Source of the DNA: an uncultured Pelagibacteraceae bacterium
Lineage (GTDB): Bacteria > Pseudomonadota > Alphaproteobacteria > Pelagibacterales > Pelagibacteraceae
Length of the DNA stretch: 43,106 nucleotides
NCBI GenBank assembly: GCA_902633185.1
Contig: CACPFN010000009.1
Coordinates: forward strand, 1-43,106
Reading direction: 5' to 3'
The notes beneath the pieces were generated by a model. That model was given only the letters and a program-made list of their open reading frames with translations, had not been told where the DNA came from and made no database searches. The first letter of the stretch is position 1. Each line of letters opens with the position of its first letter. Shown piece by piece: positions 26,704 through 35,400 of this stretch. Position numbers and translations under genes: made by a program.

Positions 26704-27858
26704 ATGAATAAAGTTTTTAAGGTTGGTCTCATAGGATGTGGCCATATCGCAGAAACATATTTTAGGGGACACCAATATTTTAATAATTTCAAAATCGTTG
26801 CTTGTGCAGATATTAATCAAAAAGCAGCTGAAAAATGTGCGAAATTATACAACATCAAATCAATGACTGTTAATGAAATATTAAAAGATAAAGATATTGA
26901 GGTAATTTTAAATTTAACAATTCCTCAATCACACTATTCTGTATCAAAAAAAGTATTAAATGCAGGTAAGCATGTTTATTCAGAAAAACCATTAGCAACA
27001 TACTTTCAAAAAGGAAAAGAGTTAGTGGCTTTGGCAAAACAAAAAAAATTATACATTGGTAATGCGCCAGATACTTTTCTTGGAGGAGGTGGACAAAAAG
27101 CAAAGGAATTAATTGACTCTGATTTGATTGGACAAATCAAACTTGGAAATGCAATCTTTGCATTTCCTGGTGTTGAAAACTTTCATCCAAAACCAGAGTC
27201 TTGGTATAAAAAAGAGGGAGGACCAGTAATAGATATGGGTCCTTATTTTTTTACAACACTTGTTAATCTTTTAGGGCCAGCTAAACAGGTGCAAGGAAGA
27301 ACATTAACAGCATTTAAAAGAAGAAATTATAGAGCAGGTCCAAATAAAGGAAAAACATTCAAGGTTGAAACACCAACTACTTATTTAGCAACAATTCAAT
27401 TTTATAATGAAGCAATTATTCAAGTCACTTTATCCTTTGATGTTATTAATCATCAAAGAAATCATATGGAACTTTATGGAACTAAAGGATCAATTATTGT
27501 TCCTGATCCAAATATGTTTGGTGGATCTGTTTATATTTCTGTTACTGAAGGTGGTCGTTGGGGTGAACATAAAACCGATAAAATGCATTTAGGAAAAATA
27601 AATATTACATCTGCAAGCGGTAGATCCAATGAGTCACCAACAAATGCAAACTATAGAAGTGTTGGCATGTCTGAGATGTTATATTCAATAGAAAAAAAGA
27701 AAAAACATCGATGTTCAGGAGAGCTATCTCTTCATGTTTTAGATATAATTGAGTCTACTATGAAAGCCGCAACAACTGGAGTACCTCAAAAAATTAAAAC
27801 TAAGTGTGAAAAACCAAAAAGATTTACAGAAGAAGAAGTAAAAAAAATTCTCTTATAG
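26704..27858 (+). CDS. Gfo/Idh/MocA-family oxidoreductase
   Basis: A 384-residue NAD(P)-dependent dehydrogenase, the third Gfo/Idh protein of the cluster. The Rossmann motif is 'VGLIGCGHIAETYFRGH', the catalytic lysine is in 'YSEKPLATYF', and the substrate-side block is 'GGPVIDMGPYFFTTLVNLLG', which has no histidine where IolG has one ('MIHDFD'). That difference argues against a plain inositol dehydrogenase. It is 5 bases after iolD and 3 bases before the next dehydrogenase, so co-transcribed. The substrate is unknown; a sugar, inosose or lactone-forming oxidation is possible. Confidence 0.87.
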   Translation: MNKVFKVGLIGCGHIAETYFRGHQYFNNFKIVACADINQKAAEKCAKLYNIKSMTVNEILKDKDIEVILNLTIPQSHYSVSKKVLNAGKHVYSEKPLATYFQKGKELVALAKQKKLYIGNAPDTFLGGGGQKAKELIDSDLIGQIKLGNAIFAFPGVENFHPKPESWYKKEGGPVIDMGPYFFTTLVNLLGPAKQVQGRTLTAFKRRNYRAGPNKGKTFKVETPTTYLATIQFYNEAIIQVTLSFDVINHQRNHMELYGTKGSIIVPDPNMFGGSVYISVTEGGRWGEHKTDKMHLGKINITSASGRSNESPTNANYRSVGMSEMLYSIEKKKKHRCSGELSLHVLDIIESTMKAATTGVPQKIKTKCEKPKRFTEEEVKKILL

Positions 27859-27861
27859 ATC

Positions 27862-28881
27862 ATGAAAGATATTGCAATTGTTGATCCATATCCAAGAACT
27901 ATGGAGCTTATTTTTTCAAAACCAAAATTAAATGAGTTAAAAAATAAATTTAAGCTTATTTTCGCACCAAAAATAAATAAACAGAAATTTTATATTAATA
28001 ATATTCATAAAGCGAAATTTATAATTGGACAGCCTGATCTTCCTAAATTTTTATTAATAAAAGCAAAAAAGTTGAAAGCAGTAATAAATGTCGAAAGCAA
28101 CTTTTTAGATAATATGGATTATAATTATTGCTTTGATAAAGGCATTCACGTTATTGCAACTTCACCTGTTTTCTCAAAACCAGTTGCAGAGATTGCACTT
28201 GGATTTACACTCTCTCTTCTTAGAAATATTCATGGAGCAAATCAGGATTTCATTAATAAAAAGGAAAAGTATGGATTAGATGGAAATCTTAAGGCTTCAT
28301 TGTTATCAGAAAAAAAAATTGGATTATTGGGATTTGGAGATTTAGGCAGAGCTTTGGTTCCATTATTGAAACCATTTTCGAGTAAAATAAATATCTATGA
28401 TCCTTGGATACCAAACAAAAAAATAATTAATCAAGGATATAAACCAATTACTTTAAAAAAAATGTTTAAAGAATGTGAAGTTATTTATGTACTTGCTGCA
28501 ATTACTACAAAAAACAAAGGACTGATTGATAAAAAATTACTCAATCTTATGAAATCAAACTCACTTTTTATACTAATGAGTAGAGCTGCAGTCGTTAATT
28601 TTAAAGATTTAAAAAATAGACTTAAAAAAGGTGATATTTATGCAGCACTTGACGTTTTTCCCGAAGAACCAGTTAAAAAAAATGACCCAATAAGAAAATT
28701 AAAAAATGTTTTATTCTCAGCACATAGAGCGGGTGCTTTAGACGAGGCATTCAAGGAAATGGGCAATATTGTTTTTGAAGACATGAAATTAATTTCAAAA
28801 AATCTTAATCCAAGATTTTGTAAAAAAGCTCTAAGAAAAACTGTTCATCTTTTGAGGTCAAAACCTGTTGCAATTAATTAA
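27862..28881 (+). CDS. D-isomer-specific 2-hydroxyacid dehydrogenase family protein
   Basis: A 339-residue NAD-binding protein of the D-2-hydroxyacid dehydrogenase family. Visible are the Rossmann motif 'GLLGFGDLGRALVPLLKPF', the arginine in 'LMSRAAVVNFKDL', 'ALDVFPEEPV' with the acid, and the histidine in 'FSAHRAGALDEAF'. The N-terminal catalytic domain is divergent. It is 3 bases downstream of the third Gfo/Idh gene. It differs clearly from the hydroxyacid dehydrogenase at 21.6 kb, so the cluster has two such enzymes of probably different substrates. Confidence 0.85.
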   Translation: MKDIAIVDPYPRTMELIFSKPKLNELKNKFKLIFAPKINKQKFYINNIHKAKFIIGQPDLPKFLLIKAKKLKAVINVESNFLDNMDYNYCFDKGIHVIATSPVFSKPVAEIALGFTLSLLRNIHGANQDFINKKEKYGLDGNLKASLLSEKKIGLLGFGDLGRALVPLLKPFSSKINIYDPWIPNKKIINQGYKPITLKKMFKECEVIYVLAAITTKNKGLIDKKLLNLMKSNSLFILMSRAAVVNFKDLKNRLKKGDIYAALDVFPEEPVKKNDPIRKLKNVLFSAHRAGALDEAFKEMGNIVFEDMKLISKNLNPRFCKKALRKTVHLLRSKPVAIN

Positions 28882-28903
28882 TTTTTTTTTTAATTTAAAT
28901 TAA

Positions 28904-29653
28904 ATGACTTCAACAAATAAATTGCTCTTAGAGGCTAAAGGTATCACAAAGTATTTTGGAACAATAACTGCTTTAGAAAATGTAAATTTAAAAGTGCACG
29001 AAGGTGAATGTTTAGGTGTAGTGGGAGATAATGGTGCAGGCAAATCTACACTAATGAAAGTTTTATCTGGTTTATACAAACCAAGTGCAGGTGCTTTATT
29101 TTTTGAGGGCAAAGAACATGTGTTAGATAGCCCAAAAGACTCTCAAAATTTAGGCTTAGAAATGGTTTATCAAGATCTTGCATTGGCAGGTAATTTACCC
29201 ATTGGAGAAAATATATTCTTAGGAAGAGAGCCTACAAAAAATATTGGCTTCTTAAAATTTCTAGATTTTAAAAAAATTCAAGAAATGACAAGCGCACACT
29301 TAGAGAAACTAAAAATAAATGTTAAAAGTGCTGATCAGAAAGTAGAGGAATTATCTGGAGGACAAAGACAAGCGGTTGCAATAGCTAGGTCAACAGCATT
29401 TAATGCTAAAGTTGTTATAATGGATGAACCAACTGCTGCTTTAGCAATAAAAGAAGTTGGAAAAGTATTAGACTTAATTAACAAATTAAAAAGTACTGGC
29501 GTAGGTGTTATAGTAATAAGTCATAGAATGGATGATATTTTTACTGTTTGCGACCGAGTAATGGCACTTTTTCAAGGAACAAACTTTGCTGAGTCTCAAT
29601 TAGATAAAACTTCAAGAGATGAAGTCATTGGTTGGATTATGGGAAAAAAATAA
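28904..29653 (+). CDS. Sugar ABC importer ATPase (FrcA/RbsA-like, single domain)
   Basis: The 249 residues form one ABC domain: Walker [10 protein letters not shown] at 41-49, Q-loop in 'EMVYQDLALAG', signature 'ELSGGQRQAVAIARS', Walker B 'VVIMDEPTAALA' and H-loop in 'VIVISHRMDD'. As in the first importer it is half the size of RbsA, so a homodimer is expected. It begins 22 bases after the hydroxyacid dehydrogenase gene and is followed by the permease gene after one base. Downstream mutarotase and ribokinase genes point to a pentose or related sugar. Confidence 0.93.
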   Translation: MTSTNKLLLEAKGITKYFGTITALENVNLKVHEGECLGVVGDNGAGKSTLMKVLSGLYKPSAGALFFEGKEHVLDSPKDSQNLGLEMVYQDLALAGNLPIGENIFLGREPTKNIGFLKFLDFKKIQEMTSAHLEKLKINVKSADQKVEELSGGQRQAVAIARSTAFNAKVVIMDEPTAALAIKEVGKVLDLINKLKSTGVGVIVISHRMDDIFTVCDRVMALFQGTNFAESQLDKTSRDEVIGWIMGKK

Positions 29654-29654
29654 A

Positions 29655-30668
29655 ATGGACGATAAGGAAAAAAAACAAGATAGCTTATACGTAAAACTTA
29701 TTCCATATTTTGAAAAATACGGGATTTTACTATTATTAGTTATCATGATCTTGGTAATGCATATTTTGCAACCAGATGTCTTCTTGTCATGGAGAAATGT
29801 AACAAACGTATTCAAACAAATATCTTGGCAATCAATGTTAGCTTTAGGTGTTTTTATGGTGATTGTAACTGCGGGTATAGATCTATCAGTTGGCTCAATA
29901 ATGATGCTTTCATTGATGATTTTAGCAATAGTGGCTAAAGCTGGAGCACCTTGGTTTATAGTTGTTCTAGTACCTTTATTTGCTGGATTTTTATGCGGGT
30001 TGATAAATGGTTTGGGGATAACACTTTTAAGAATGCCTCATCCTTTTATAATGACTTTAGGAACTCTATATATTTTTAGAGGAACAGGAAACTTAATATC
30101 AGGCGGAACACCCATAAGTGGATTTACCGATGAAGTTAGGTACTTAGGTCATGGTAGAATAGATCTTACTTGGTTAGGATTAGAGAAATCTCAATATCTC
30201 CCTGTAAGCTTAGTTTTAATCGCGGTTGTATATTTTGTTTTTTGGGTTTTCTTGAATCATAGTCGAACAGGAAAGTGGATTTATGCAATTGGTGGAAACC
30301 CAAGCGCAGCAAGAGCTTCAGGAATTAATGTTAATAAAATTTTAATAATTGTATATTCACTTTGTGGATTTTTATCAGGTATTGGAGCATTAATTCTAGC
30401 AGGAAGAACAGACTCTGGTTATCCTAATGCAGGATTACAATCTGAATTGGATGCTATCGCAGCATGTATAATTGGTGGAGCCAGTTTCTTTGGTGGTAGA
30501 GGAACTGTTCTTGGAGTTTTTGCTGGAGTAATGATTATGGGAATTTTAAGAAATGGACTTAATTTGATGGATGTAAGTTCTTTCTGGCAACAAGTATTGA
30601 TTGGCTCGATCATTGTATTAGCAGTTTACGTGGATGTTTTAAGAAGAGATTTCGGCACGAGGAAATAA
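29655..30668 (+). CDS. Sugar ABC importer permease (RbsC-type)
   Basis: A 337-residue inner-membrane permease with about eight to ten segments. The ATG at 29655, one base after the ATPase stop, was chosen over one 36 bases upstream that would lie inside the ATPase gene. Family blocks are 'VTAGIDLSVGSIMMLSL', 'GTLYIFRGTGNLISGG', 'YAIGGNPSAARASGINV' and 'SELDAIAACIIGGASFFGGRG'. It follows the ATPase gene, and the binding-protein gene comes third after 107 bases, the reverse of the order in the first importer. Confidence 0.93.
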   Translation: MDDKEKKQDSLYVKLIPYFEKYGILLLLVIMILVMHILQPDVFLSWRNVTNVFKQISWQSMLALGVFMVIVTAGIDLSVGSIMMLSLMILAIVAKAGAPWFIVVLVPLFAGFLCGLINGLGITLLRMPHPFIMTLGTLYIFRGTGNLISGGTPISGFTDEVRYLGHGRIDLTWLGLEKSQYLPVSLVLIAVVYFVFWVFLNHSRTGKWIYAIGGNPSAARASGINVNKILIIVYSLCGFLSGIGALILAGRTDSGYPNAGLQSELDAIAACIIGGASFFGGRGTVLGVFAGVMIMGILRNGLNLMDVSSFWQQVLIGSIIVLAVYVDVLRRDFGTRK

Positions 30669-30775
30669 ACACGTCAAAGTTGAATAGATGCTACCATAAG
30701 AGACCCTGTAAACAGTTGAATTTTTTTTAAAAATTTTATTAAATTAAGCTTTAATAATTATTAAAGGGGAAATTT

Positions 30776-31708
30776 ATGAGAGAACTATCAAGAAAAATTG
30801 TTGTTTTAGTATCAGCAATTTTTTTATCGATAAGCATGATTTCAGCTTCTTTTGCTGATGGTCATGGTAAAAAAATCTTGTTCAGTATTAAAGGTCCTGG
30901 GTCTGGAAATCCTTTCTGGGCTTCTGTTACAAAAGGTGCTGAAGAAGAAGCTAAAAAATTAGGTGTTAAGTTAATCTTGGTTGCGCCACCTCAAGAAGGT
31001 GATGTTCAAGCACAAATTAACCAAGTTGAAGACCAACTTGCTAAAGGTGTTGATGCTTTAGCTCTTGCACCAGGAGATCCAAATGCATTTGCTCCAATTG
31101 TAGATGACGCTATCAAAAGTGGTGTTCCAGTTGTATTTGTAGATACAAAGGGGATCAATGAAGGTGTTACTTTTATTGGAACTAACAATATGAATGGAGC
31201 TGAATTAGCTGCTAAATTCATTTGTGACAAAACTCCAAAAGGTTCAGATGTTGCAATTTTGACTGGAATAGAGTCTCAATCAACAGCTTTACTAAGAAGA
31301 GACGGTGCAATTAAAGGATTTAAAAATTGCGGTTTAAATATAGTTGCTACTCAAACAGCTGAGTGGGATACTGCAAAAGGTAGATCAGTTACTGAGTCTA
31401 TTATTTTGAAAAATCCTAACATCAAAGCAATATTTGCTTCAAATGACAATATGGGCTTAGGTGCTATGCAAGCTCTTAAAGATGCAGATATGAATGATGT
31501 TGTTGTTGTTGGTTTTGATGCAACTCCAGATGCTGCTACAAGTATCTTAAAAGGTGAAATGACTGCAACTATTGCTCAGTTCTCATATAACATGGGTGCT
31601 TATGGTGTTAAATATGCACTTGAGTTAGCTAATGGTGGAAGTATTGATCCAAACATTGATACTGGAACACAATTAGTAACAAAAGAAAACGCTAACGATT
31701 TTAAATAA
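30776..31708 (+). CDS. Periplasmic sugar-binding protein (RbsB-type)
   Basis: A 310-residue binding protein with a Sec signal peptide (cut after 'SASFA', mature 'DGHGKK'). Core blocks are 'FSIKGPGSGNPFWASVTKG', 'GVDALALAPGDPNAFAPI', 'GVPVVFVDTKG', 'FIGTNNMNGAELAAKF', 'IFASNDNMGLGAMQAL' and 'VVGFDATPDAATSIL', the type I ribose-binding fold. A very good Shine-Dalgarno (AAAGGGG) precedes the ATG, and 107 bases upstream contain its own promoter region, including the repeat AGTTGAAT at 30678 and 30714. A strong terminator follows the gene. Ligand probably ribose or another sugar with a pyranose ring. Confidence 0.93.
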   Translation: MRELSRKIVVLVSAIFLSISMISASFADGHGKKILFSIKGPGSGNPFWASVTKGAEEEAKKLGVKLILVAPPQEGDVQAQINQVEDQLAKGVDALALAPGDPNAFAPIVDDAIKSGVPVVFVDTKGINEGVTFIGTNNMNGAELAAKFICDKTPKGSDVAILTGIESQSTALLRRDGAIKGFKNCGLNIVATQTAEWDTAKGRSVTESIILKNPNIKAIFASNDNMGLGAMQALKDADMNDVVVVGFDATPDAATSILKGEMTATIAQFSYNMGAYGVKYALELANGGSIDPNIDTGTQLVTKENANDFK

Positions 31709-31727
31709 TCATTAGTCTATAACATTT

Positions 31728-31763
31728 AAAAAGGGTGGAATTTTTATTCCACCCTTTTTTTTT
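31728..31763 (+). terminator. Intrinsic terminator after the second binding-protein gene
   Basis: GGGTGGAAT and ATTCCACCC pair perfectly around a TTTT loop, flanked by AAAAA on the left and a run of nine T on the right, giving 14 bp of perfect pairing. It is the textbook form of a rho-independent terminator. It separates the highly expressed binding-protein gene from the mutarotase and ribokinase genes. Confidence 0.93.
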
Positions 31764-31781
31764 ATGTAATATAATCTTTTA

Positions 31782-32243
31782 ATGTTAATAAATATTAACC
31801 CAGTTTTAAGCCCTGATTTACTTTTTCATTTAAGATCTATGGGTCATGGCGAGAAAATTATTCTTGCTGATGCTAATTTTCCTGCAAACTCTATGAACAA
31901 GAATGTAATACGATTAGATGGGGTAGATATTAAAAGTGCAGCAAATGCAATTTTATCTGTTTTTCCATTAGATAGTTTTACCGTATCACAAGGGGGCTCA
32001 CCTGCACTTAGAATGGAAGTAGATGATAAACCAGAAGAACTAACTGAAACTCATAAAGAATTTATTGAAGCAGTAAAAAATAATTCTGGCCCTCAATGGA
32101 AAGTTGGATCAATTTCAAGACAAAATTTTTATGAAGAAGCAAAAAAAGCATATTGTATTGTAACCACTACAGATGCTCGACCTTTTGGATGTTTTATTAT
32201 TACTAAAGGAGTTATTCTTCCTGACGGTAAAGTCTGGTCTTAA
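31782..32243 (+). CDS. RbsD/FucU-family sugar mutarotase
   Basis: A 153-residue protein of the RbsD/FucU fold, which speeds interconversion of sugar anomers or ring forms before phosphorylation. Signature blocks are 'SPDLLFHLRSMGHGEKIILADANFPA' (split here: His in 'GHGEK' and Asp in 'ADANF' are the active-site pair) and 'TTTDARPFGCFIITKGV' near the C-terminus. The second block is nearer to FucU than to RbsD. It starts right after the terminator and is 4 bases before ribokinase. Confidence 0.9.
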   Translation: MLININPVLSPDLLFHLRSMGHGEKIILADANFPANSMNKNVIRLDGVDIKSAANAILSVFPLDSFTVSQGGSPALRMEVDDKPEELTETHKEFIEAVKNNSGPQWKVGSISRQNFYEEAKKAYCIVTTTDARPFGCFIITKGVILPDGKVWS

Positions 32244-32247
32244 TTAA

Positions 32248-33162
32248 ATGAAATCTATATGTGTATTTGGAGTATTTGTTGCAGACTTATGTTTTATTGG
32301 TGAAAAAATTCCTGAAGTGGGGCAAACTATTTTAGGAACAAAACACTTAATAGGACCTGGTGGAAAAGGATCTAACCAAGCCATTGCTGCAGCAAGACTT
32401 GGTGGAAACATAAGTTTTATAACAAAAATAGGTGATGATAATAATGCTGAAATGGCACTAAATTTATATAAATCCTCTGGAGTAAATACCGATTATATTA
32501 TTAAAGACAAAAATTACTCAACTGGTGTTGCTGGAATTATGATTAATGCTAATTCAGGTGATAATGCAATAAACATCATACCAGGCGCTGCTGGTACTTT
32601 AAATAGTTCTGATATAGATAATAATTTAAAAGCAATCGAGAAGTCAGATATATTCTTAACACAATTAGAAACACCATATGATGTTACTAGTTATGCTTTA
32701 CAAAAAGCTAAAGATACTGGATCAATTACTATTTTAAATCCAGCTCCAGCTTCAAAAATATCTGACAATGACTTTAAAAACATAGACTATTTTACACCAA
32801 ATGAAACCGAGGCTAGTTTTTATTTAGAAAAGAAAATAGAAACAAAATCTGAAATAGAAAATGCAGCTAAAGAATTTTTAAAAAAAGGAGTCAAAAATAT
32901 TCTAATAACTCTAGGTTCTAAAGGAGTTTATTTTTCAAATGGAACCGAAAGCCATTTTGTAGATGCTCATAAATTAAAAGACGATGTAAAAGATACTACT
33001 GGAGCAGGAGATGCATTTAATGGAGCTTTTAGTGTGGCATTAGCTAAATCGTTAAAAATTGTTGATGCATTAGAATTTTCTAACAAAGTTGCTGGCATTT
33101 CTACAACTAAAGAAGGGGCTGCAAATTCAATGCCAAGTATCAATGAAGTAGAAAATTACTAA
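32248..33162 (+). CDS. rbsK: Ribokinase (PfkB family)
   Basis: Phosphorylates D-ribose (or a close sugar) at O5 with ATP. The 304 residues show 'GPGGKGSNQAIAAARLGG', 'TGVAGIMINANSGDNAINII', 'LNPAPASKI', 'TPNETEA' and the catalytic 'TTGAGDAFNGAF' with Asp255. These are ribokinase features and argue against IolC. The cytosolic product would enter the pentose phosphate pathway. It follows the mutarotase gene by 4 bases. Its stop codon abuts the stop of the convergent dehydratase gene with zero bases between. Confidence 0.9.
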   Translation: MKSICVFGVFVADLCFIGEKIPEVGQTILGTKHLIGPGGKGSNQAIAAARLGGNISFITKIGDDNNAEMALNLYKSSGVNTDYIIKDKNYSTGVAGIMINANSGDNAINIIPGAAGTLNSSDIDNNLKAIEKSDIFLTQLETPYDVTSYALQKAKDTGSITILNPAPASKISDNDFKNIDYFTPNETEASFYLEKKIETKSEIENAAKEFLKKGVKNILITLGSKGVYFSNGTESHFVDAHKLKDDVKDTTGAGDAFNGAFSVALAKSLKIVDALEFSNKVAGISTTKEGAANSMPSINEVENY

Positions 33163-34338
33163 TTACTCAATAATTTTAAATTCTGATTTATATTTATCTG
33201 TAATCTTAAGACCAAGACCTGGAACATTATCATCTAGATCTATCATTCCATCTATTGGAGCAGGATCACCTTCAAAAATATAATAAAATAGTTCGTTACC
33301 AATTTCTACATCATGAACTGGAAAAAACTCTGAGATAGGACAATTAAAATTCGACATTGTTAAATGATAGTTATGCATTTGACCTGCATGTGGAATTACT
33401 GGAACTTGATAAGCCTCTGCAAGAGCATTTATTTTCTGAGCGATTGTAAATCCACCAACTCTATTATTATCATATTGAATGTAGCTAACTGCTTTGAGGT
33501 CTAACAATTGTTTAAAACCAAATAGATTAAACTCATGTTCTCCCCCAGAAATTGGTATAGCGTTCATATTATTCAGTTCCGCATACCCATGAATATCATC
33601 AGCAATAACTGGTTCTTCTAACCATCTTGGATTAAATTTTACCAATTTAGGTATCATTCTTTTAGAATAATCTAGGTTCCAACCCATATAACATTCTAAC
33701 ATTAAGTCAGTATCATCCCCGATTACTTCTCTTACAGCTTCTACAAGTTCAATGTTTTTTCTCATCCCTTCAGGACCATCTTTTGGCCCCCAACCAAATC
33801 TCATTTTAAACATTTTAAAACCTTGTTTTTTATATTTTTCAGCTTCATTTTGTAAATCTTTGATAGGCTGGCTATAAAGTTTTGATGCATAAACAGGTAT
33901 CTTTTCTTTTGTTCTACCCCCTAACAATTTAAATACGGGTTTGTTAGTTAACTTTCCTAATATATCCCAAATAGCAATATCAATTGCAGATATTGCAACC
34001 ATACCCAAACCTCTTCTTCCCCAAGCATGAGTTCTTCTATACATTTTTTCCCAGATGTAAGCGTAATCAAAAGGATCTTCCCCTATAACTAATGGTTTAA
34101 GATACTCATCAATAGTTTTTTTTACTAGCTGAGGTGCAAGAGCTGCATTACCAATTCCAATATTACCATCATCAGTTTCAATTTCACAAATTAACCATTC
34201 ATGAAATCTGAAAGAACCCATGGCGTCTGATTTTTCATAAAGTAAATCTGATGCATTTGTGCAAAAATTATTTTGTGGAGGAACTGTTTTACCATTCCAT
34301 TGATATACTTTTGTTCTTATATCTTTAATTTTAGACAT
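33163..34338 (-). CDS. Enolase-superfamily sugar-acid dehydratase (rhamnonate dehydratase-like)
   Basis: A 391-residue mandelate-racemase/enolase-type enzyme, expected to remove water from a sugar acid and yield a 2-keto-3-deoxy acid. The capping domain is N-terminal. The barrel has '[15 protein letters not shown]' (178-191), metal ligands Glu215 ('MLECYMGW'), Glu241/242 ('WLEEP') and Glu267 ('SGGEHEF'), and the base-region His317 ('[12 protein letters not shown]'). Layout and the 'K-M-x-x-x-W-G-P-x-D-G' block resemble L-rhamnonate dehydratase RhmD. It is directly downstream of the PdxA-family gene with no gap. The true substrate may be another acid. Confidence 0.85.
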   Translation of the reverse strand: MSKIKDIRTKVYQWNGKTVPPQNNFCTNASDLLYEKSDAMGSFRFHEWLICEIETDDGNIGIGNAALAPQLVKKTIDEYLKPLVIGEDPFDYAYIWEKMYRRTHAWGRRGLGMVAISAIDIAIWDILGKLTNKPVFKLLGGRTKEKIPVYASKLYSQPIKDLQNEAEKYKKQGFKMFKMRFGWGPKDGPEGMRKNIELVEAVREVIGDDTDLMLECYMGWNLDYSKRMIPKLVKFNPRWLEEPVIADDIHGYAELNNMNAIPISGGEHEFNLFGFKQLLDLKAVSYIQYDNNRVGGFTIAQKINALAEAYQVPVIPHAGQMHNYHLTMSNFNCPISEFFPVHDVEIGNELFYYIFEGDPAPIDGMIDLDDNVPGLGLKITDKYKSEFKIIE

Positions 34339-35331
34339 TTAATTTAAATTTTGAGCCATTCTTAATGCAATTTTAAACGATTGCAATGTTGGCTCCAAAT
34401 TTGCCTGATTTTTTCCAGCAATATCAAATGCAGTTCCATGCGCAGGTGTTGTTATTGGAATTGGAAGACCACCTTGAACTGTTACCCCTCTATCAAATCC
34501 AAAAGCCTTTAGTCCAGATTGAAGAGCATCATGATACATTCCAACAATACAATCATGATTTTTATTTTTAAATGCTGTAATGAAAGAAGTATCACATGGC
34601 AAAGGACCATCAGCATTAATACCAAGTTTTTTTGCTTCCTCTATTGCTGGTATTATCTCATCTTTTTCTTCATTACCAAACTCTGCATGAGGGTTAAGAG
34701 CTTGAACCGCAACTCTTGGATTTTCTATACCGTTTAATTTCATTGCTTCATTAATCAATTTTATTGGCTTCATTATTTTATCTTTCTTAATATGTTCTGG
34801 AACTTCTTTGATAGGTATATGAGACGTCACTCGTGCAGTCCAAAAATTATCTACTACATTAAATTCACAAAAAAAACTTTTTACATTTAATTTATCAGCC
34901 ATATGATGTAATTCGTCATCAAATTTACATCCACCTAGTTTTAAGCTTGTCTTATTAAAAGGACCAAAATTAATAGCATCAATTTTTTTTTCTTTCGCAA
35001 GTTCTAGTGCTAAATTTAATGCATTTAAAACTGTTTCTCCAGATTCTGCAGAGCACTCTGATAAATTATAATCTTTGTTTTTACCCTTAGAGATATCTAA
35101 AAAATACTTACTTTTTTTATCAAAATTTATTTCATCAAAATCAGTAACAATTTCTAGGTCTGAATTATTTCCTGAAATTTTATCTCCAGCGTTTAAAATA
35201 TTTTTTTCACCAATTATAGTAATGTTTGCATTCGATAGTTCGTTTTGGGTCAAAAGTTTTGATATAAGTTCTGGTCCAATACCTGATGGATCTCCTAGTA
35301 ATAAAGCAATATTTTTTTTATTATTTGTCAT
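34339..35331 (-). CDS. pdxA: PdxA-family dehydrogenase (PdxA or PdxA2)
   Basis: A 330-residue dehydrogenase of the 4-hydroxythreonine-4-phosphate dehydrogenase family. Motifs are 'LLGDPSGIGPELI' at the N-terminus, the metal-binding histidines in 'DELHHMADK', 'ALNPHAEFG' and 'MYHDALQ', and 'PAHGTAFDIAGKNQAN' near the end. PdxA acts in vitamin B6 synthesis; the PdxA2 branch oxidises four-carbon sugar-acid phosphates such as threonate or erythronate 4-phosphate. The operon with a sugar-acid dehydratase, opposite a tripartite carboxylate transporter, favours a catabolic role, but the DUF1537 kinase that usually accompanies PdxA2 is not seen. Confidence 0.88.
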   Translation of the reverse strand: MTNNKKNIALLLGDPSGIGPELISKLLTQNELSNANITIIGEKNILNAGDKISGNNSDLEIVTDFDEINFDKKSKYFLDISKGKNKDYNLSECSAESGETVLNALNLALELAKEKKIDAINFGPFNKTSLKLGGCKFDDELHHMADKLNVKSFFCEFNVVDNFWTARVTSHIPIKEVPEHIKKDKIMKPIKLINEAMKLNGIENPRVAVQALNPHAEFGNEEKDEIIPAIEEAKKLGINADGPLPCDTSFITAFKNKNHDCIVGMYHDALQSGLKAFGFDRGVTVQGGLPIPITTPAHGTAFDIAGKNQANLEPTLQSFKIALRMAQNLN

Positions 35332-35400
35332 CTTTTTTCTTACTGTTTCTAACAGATTATGATTAAATATTTAAATATAAATTAACTTAAGAGGGAAATA
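35332..35400. promoter_or_regulatory. Divergent promoter region between the PdxA-family gene and tctC
   Basis: These 69 bases must drive both the pdxA/dehydratase pair and the tctCBA operon. They hold an inverted repeat CTGTT-TCT-AACAG (35344-35356), an A+T-rich block with several possible -10 boxes (TATGAT, TAAATA, TATAAA-like), and a strong Shine-Dalgarno (AGAGGGA) before tctC. One bound regulator could control both directions. Exact boxes cannot be fixed by eye. Confidence 0.5.

Noticed and set aside
29619-29654. Upstream start for the second permease
   Set aside because: It lies inside the end of the ATPase gene; the ATG one base after the ATPase stop gives the usual N-terminus.
32248-33162. 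PfkB-family kinase as IolC (5-dehydro-2-deoxygluconokinase)
   Set aside because: Motifs 'GGKGSNQAIAAARLG' and 'LNPAPA' with the adjacent mutarotase are those of ribokinase.
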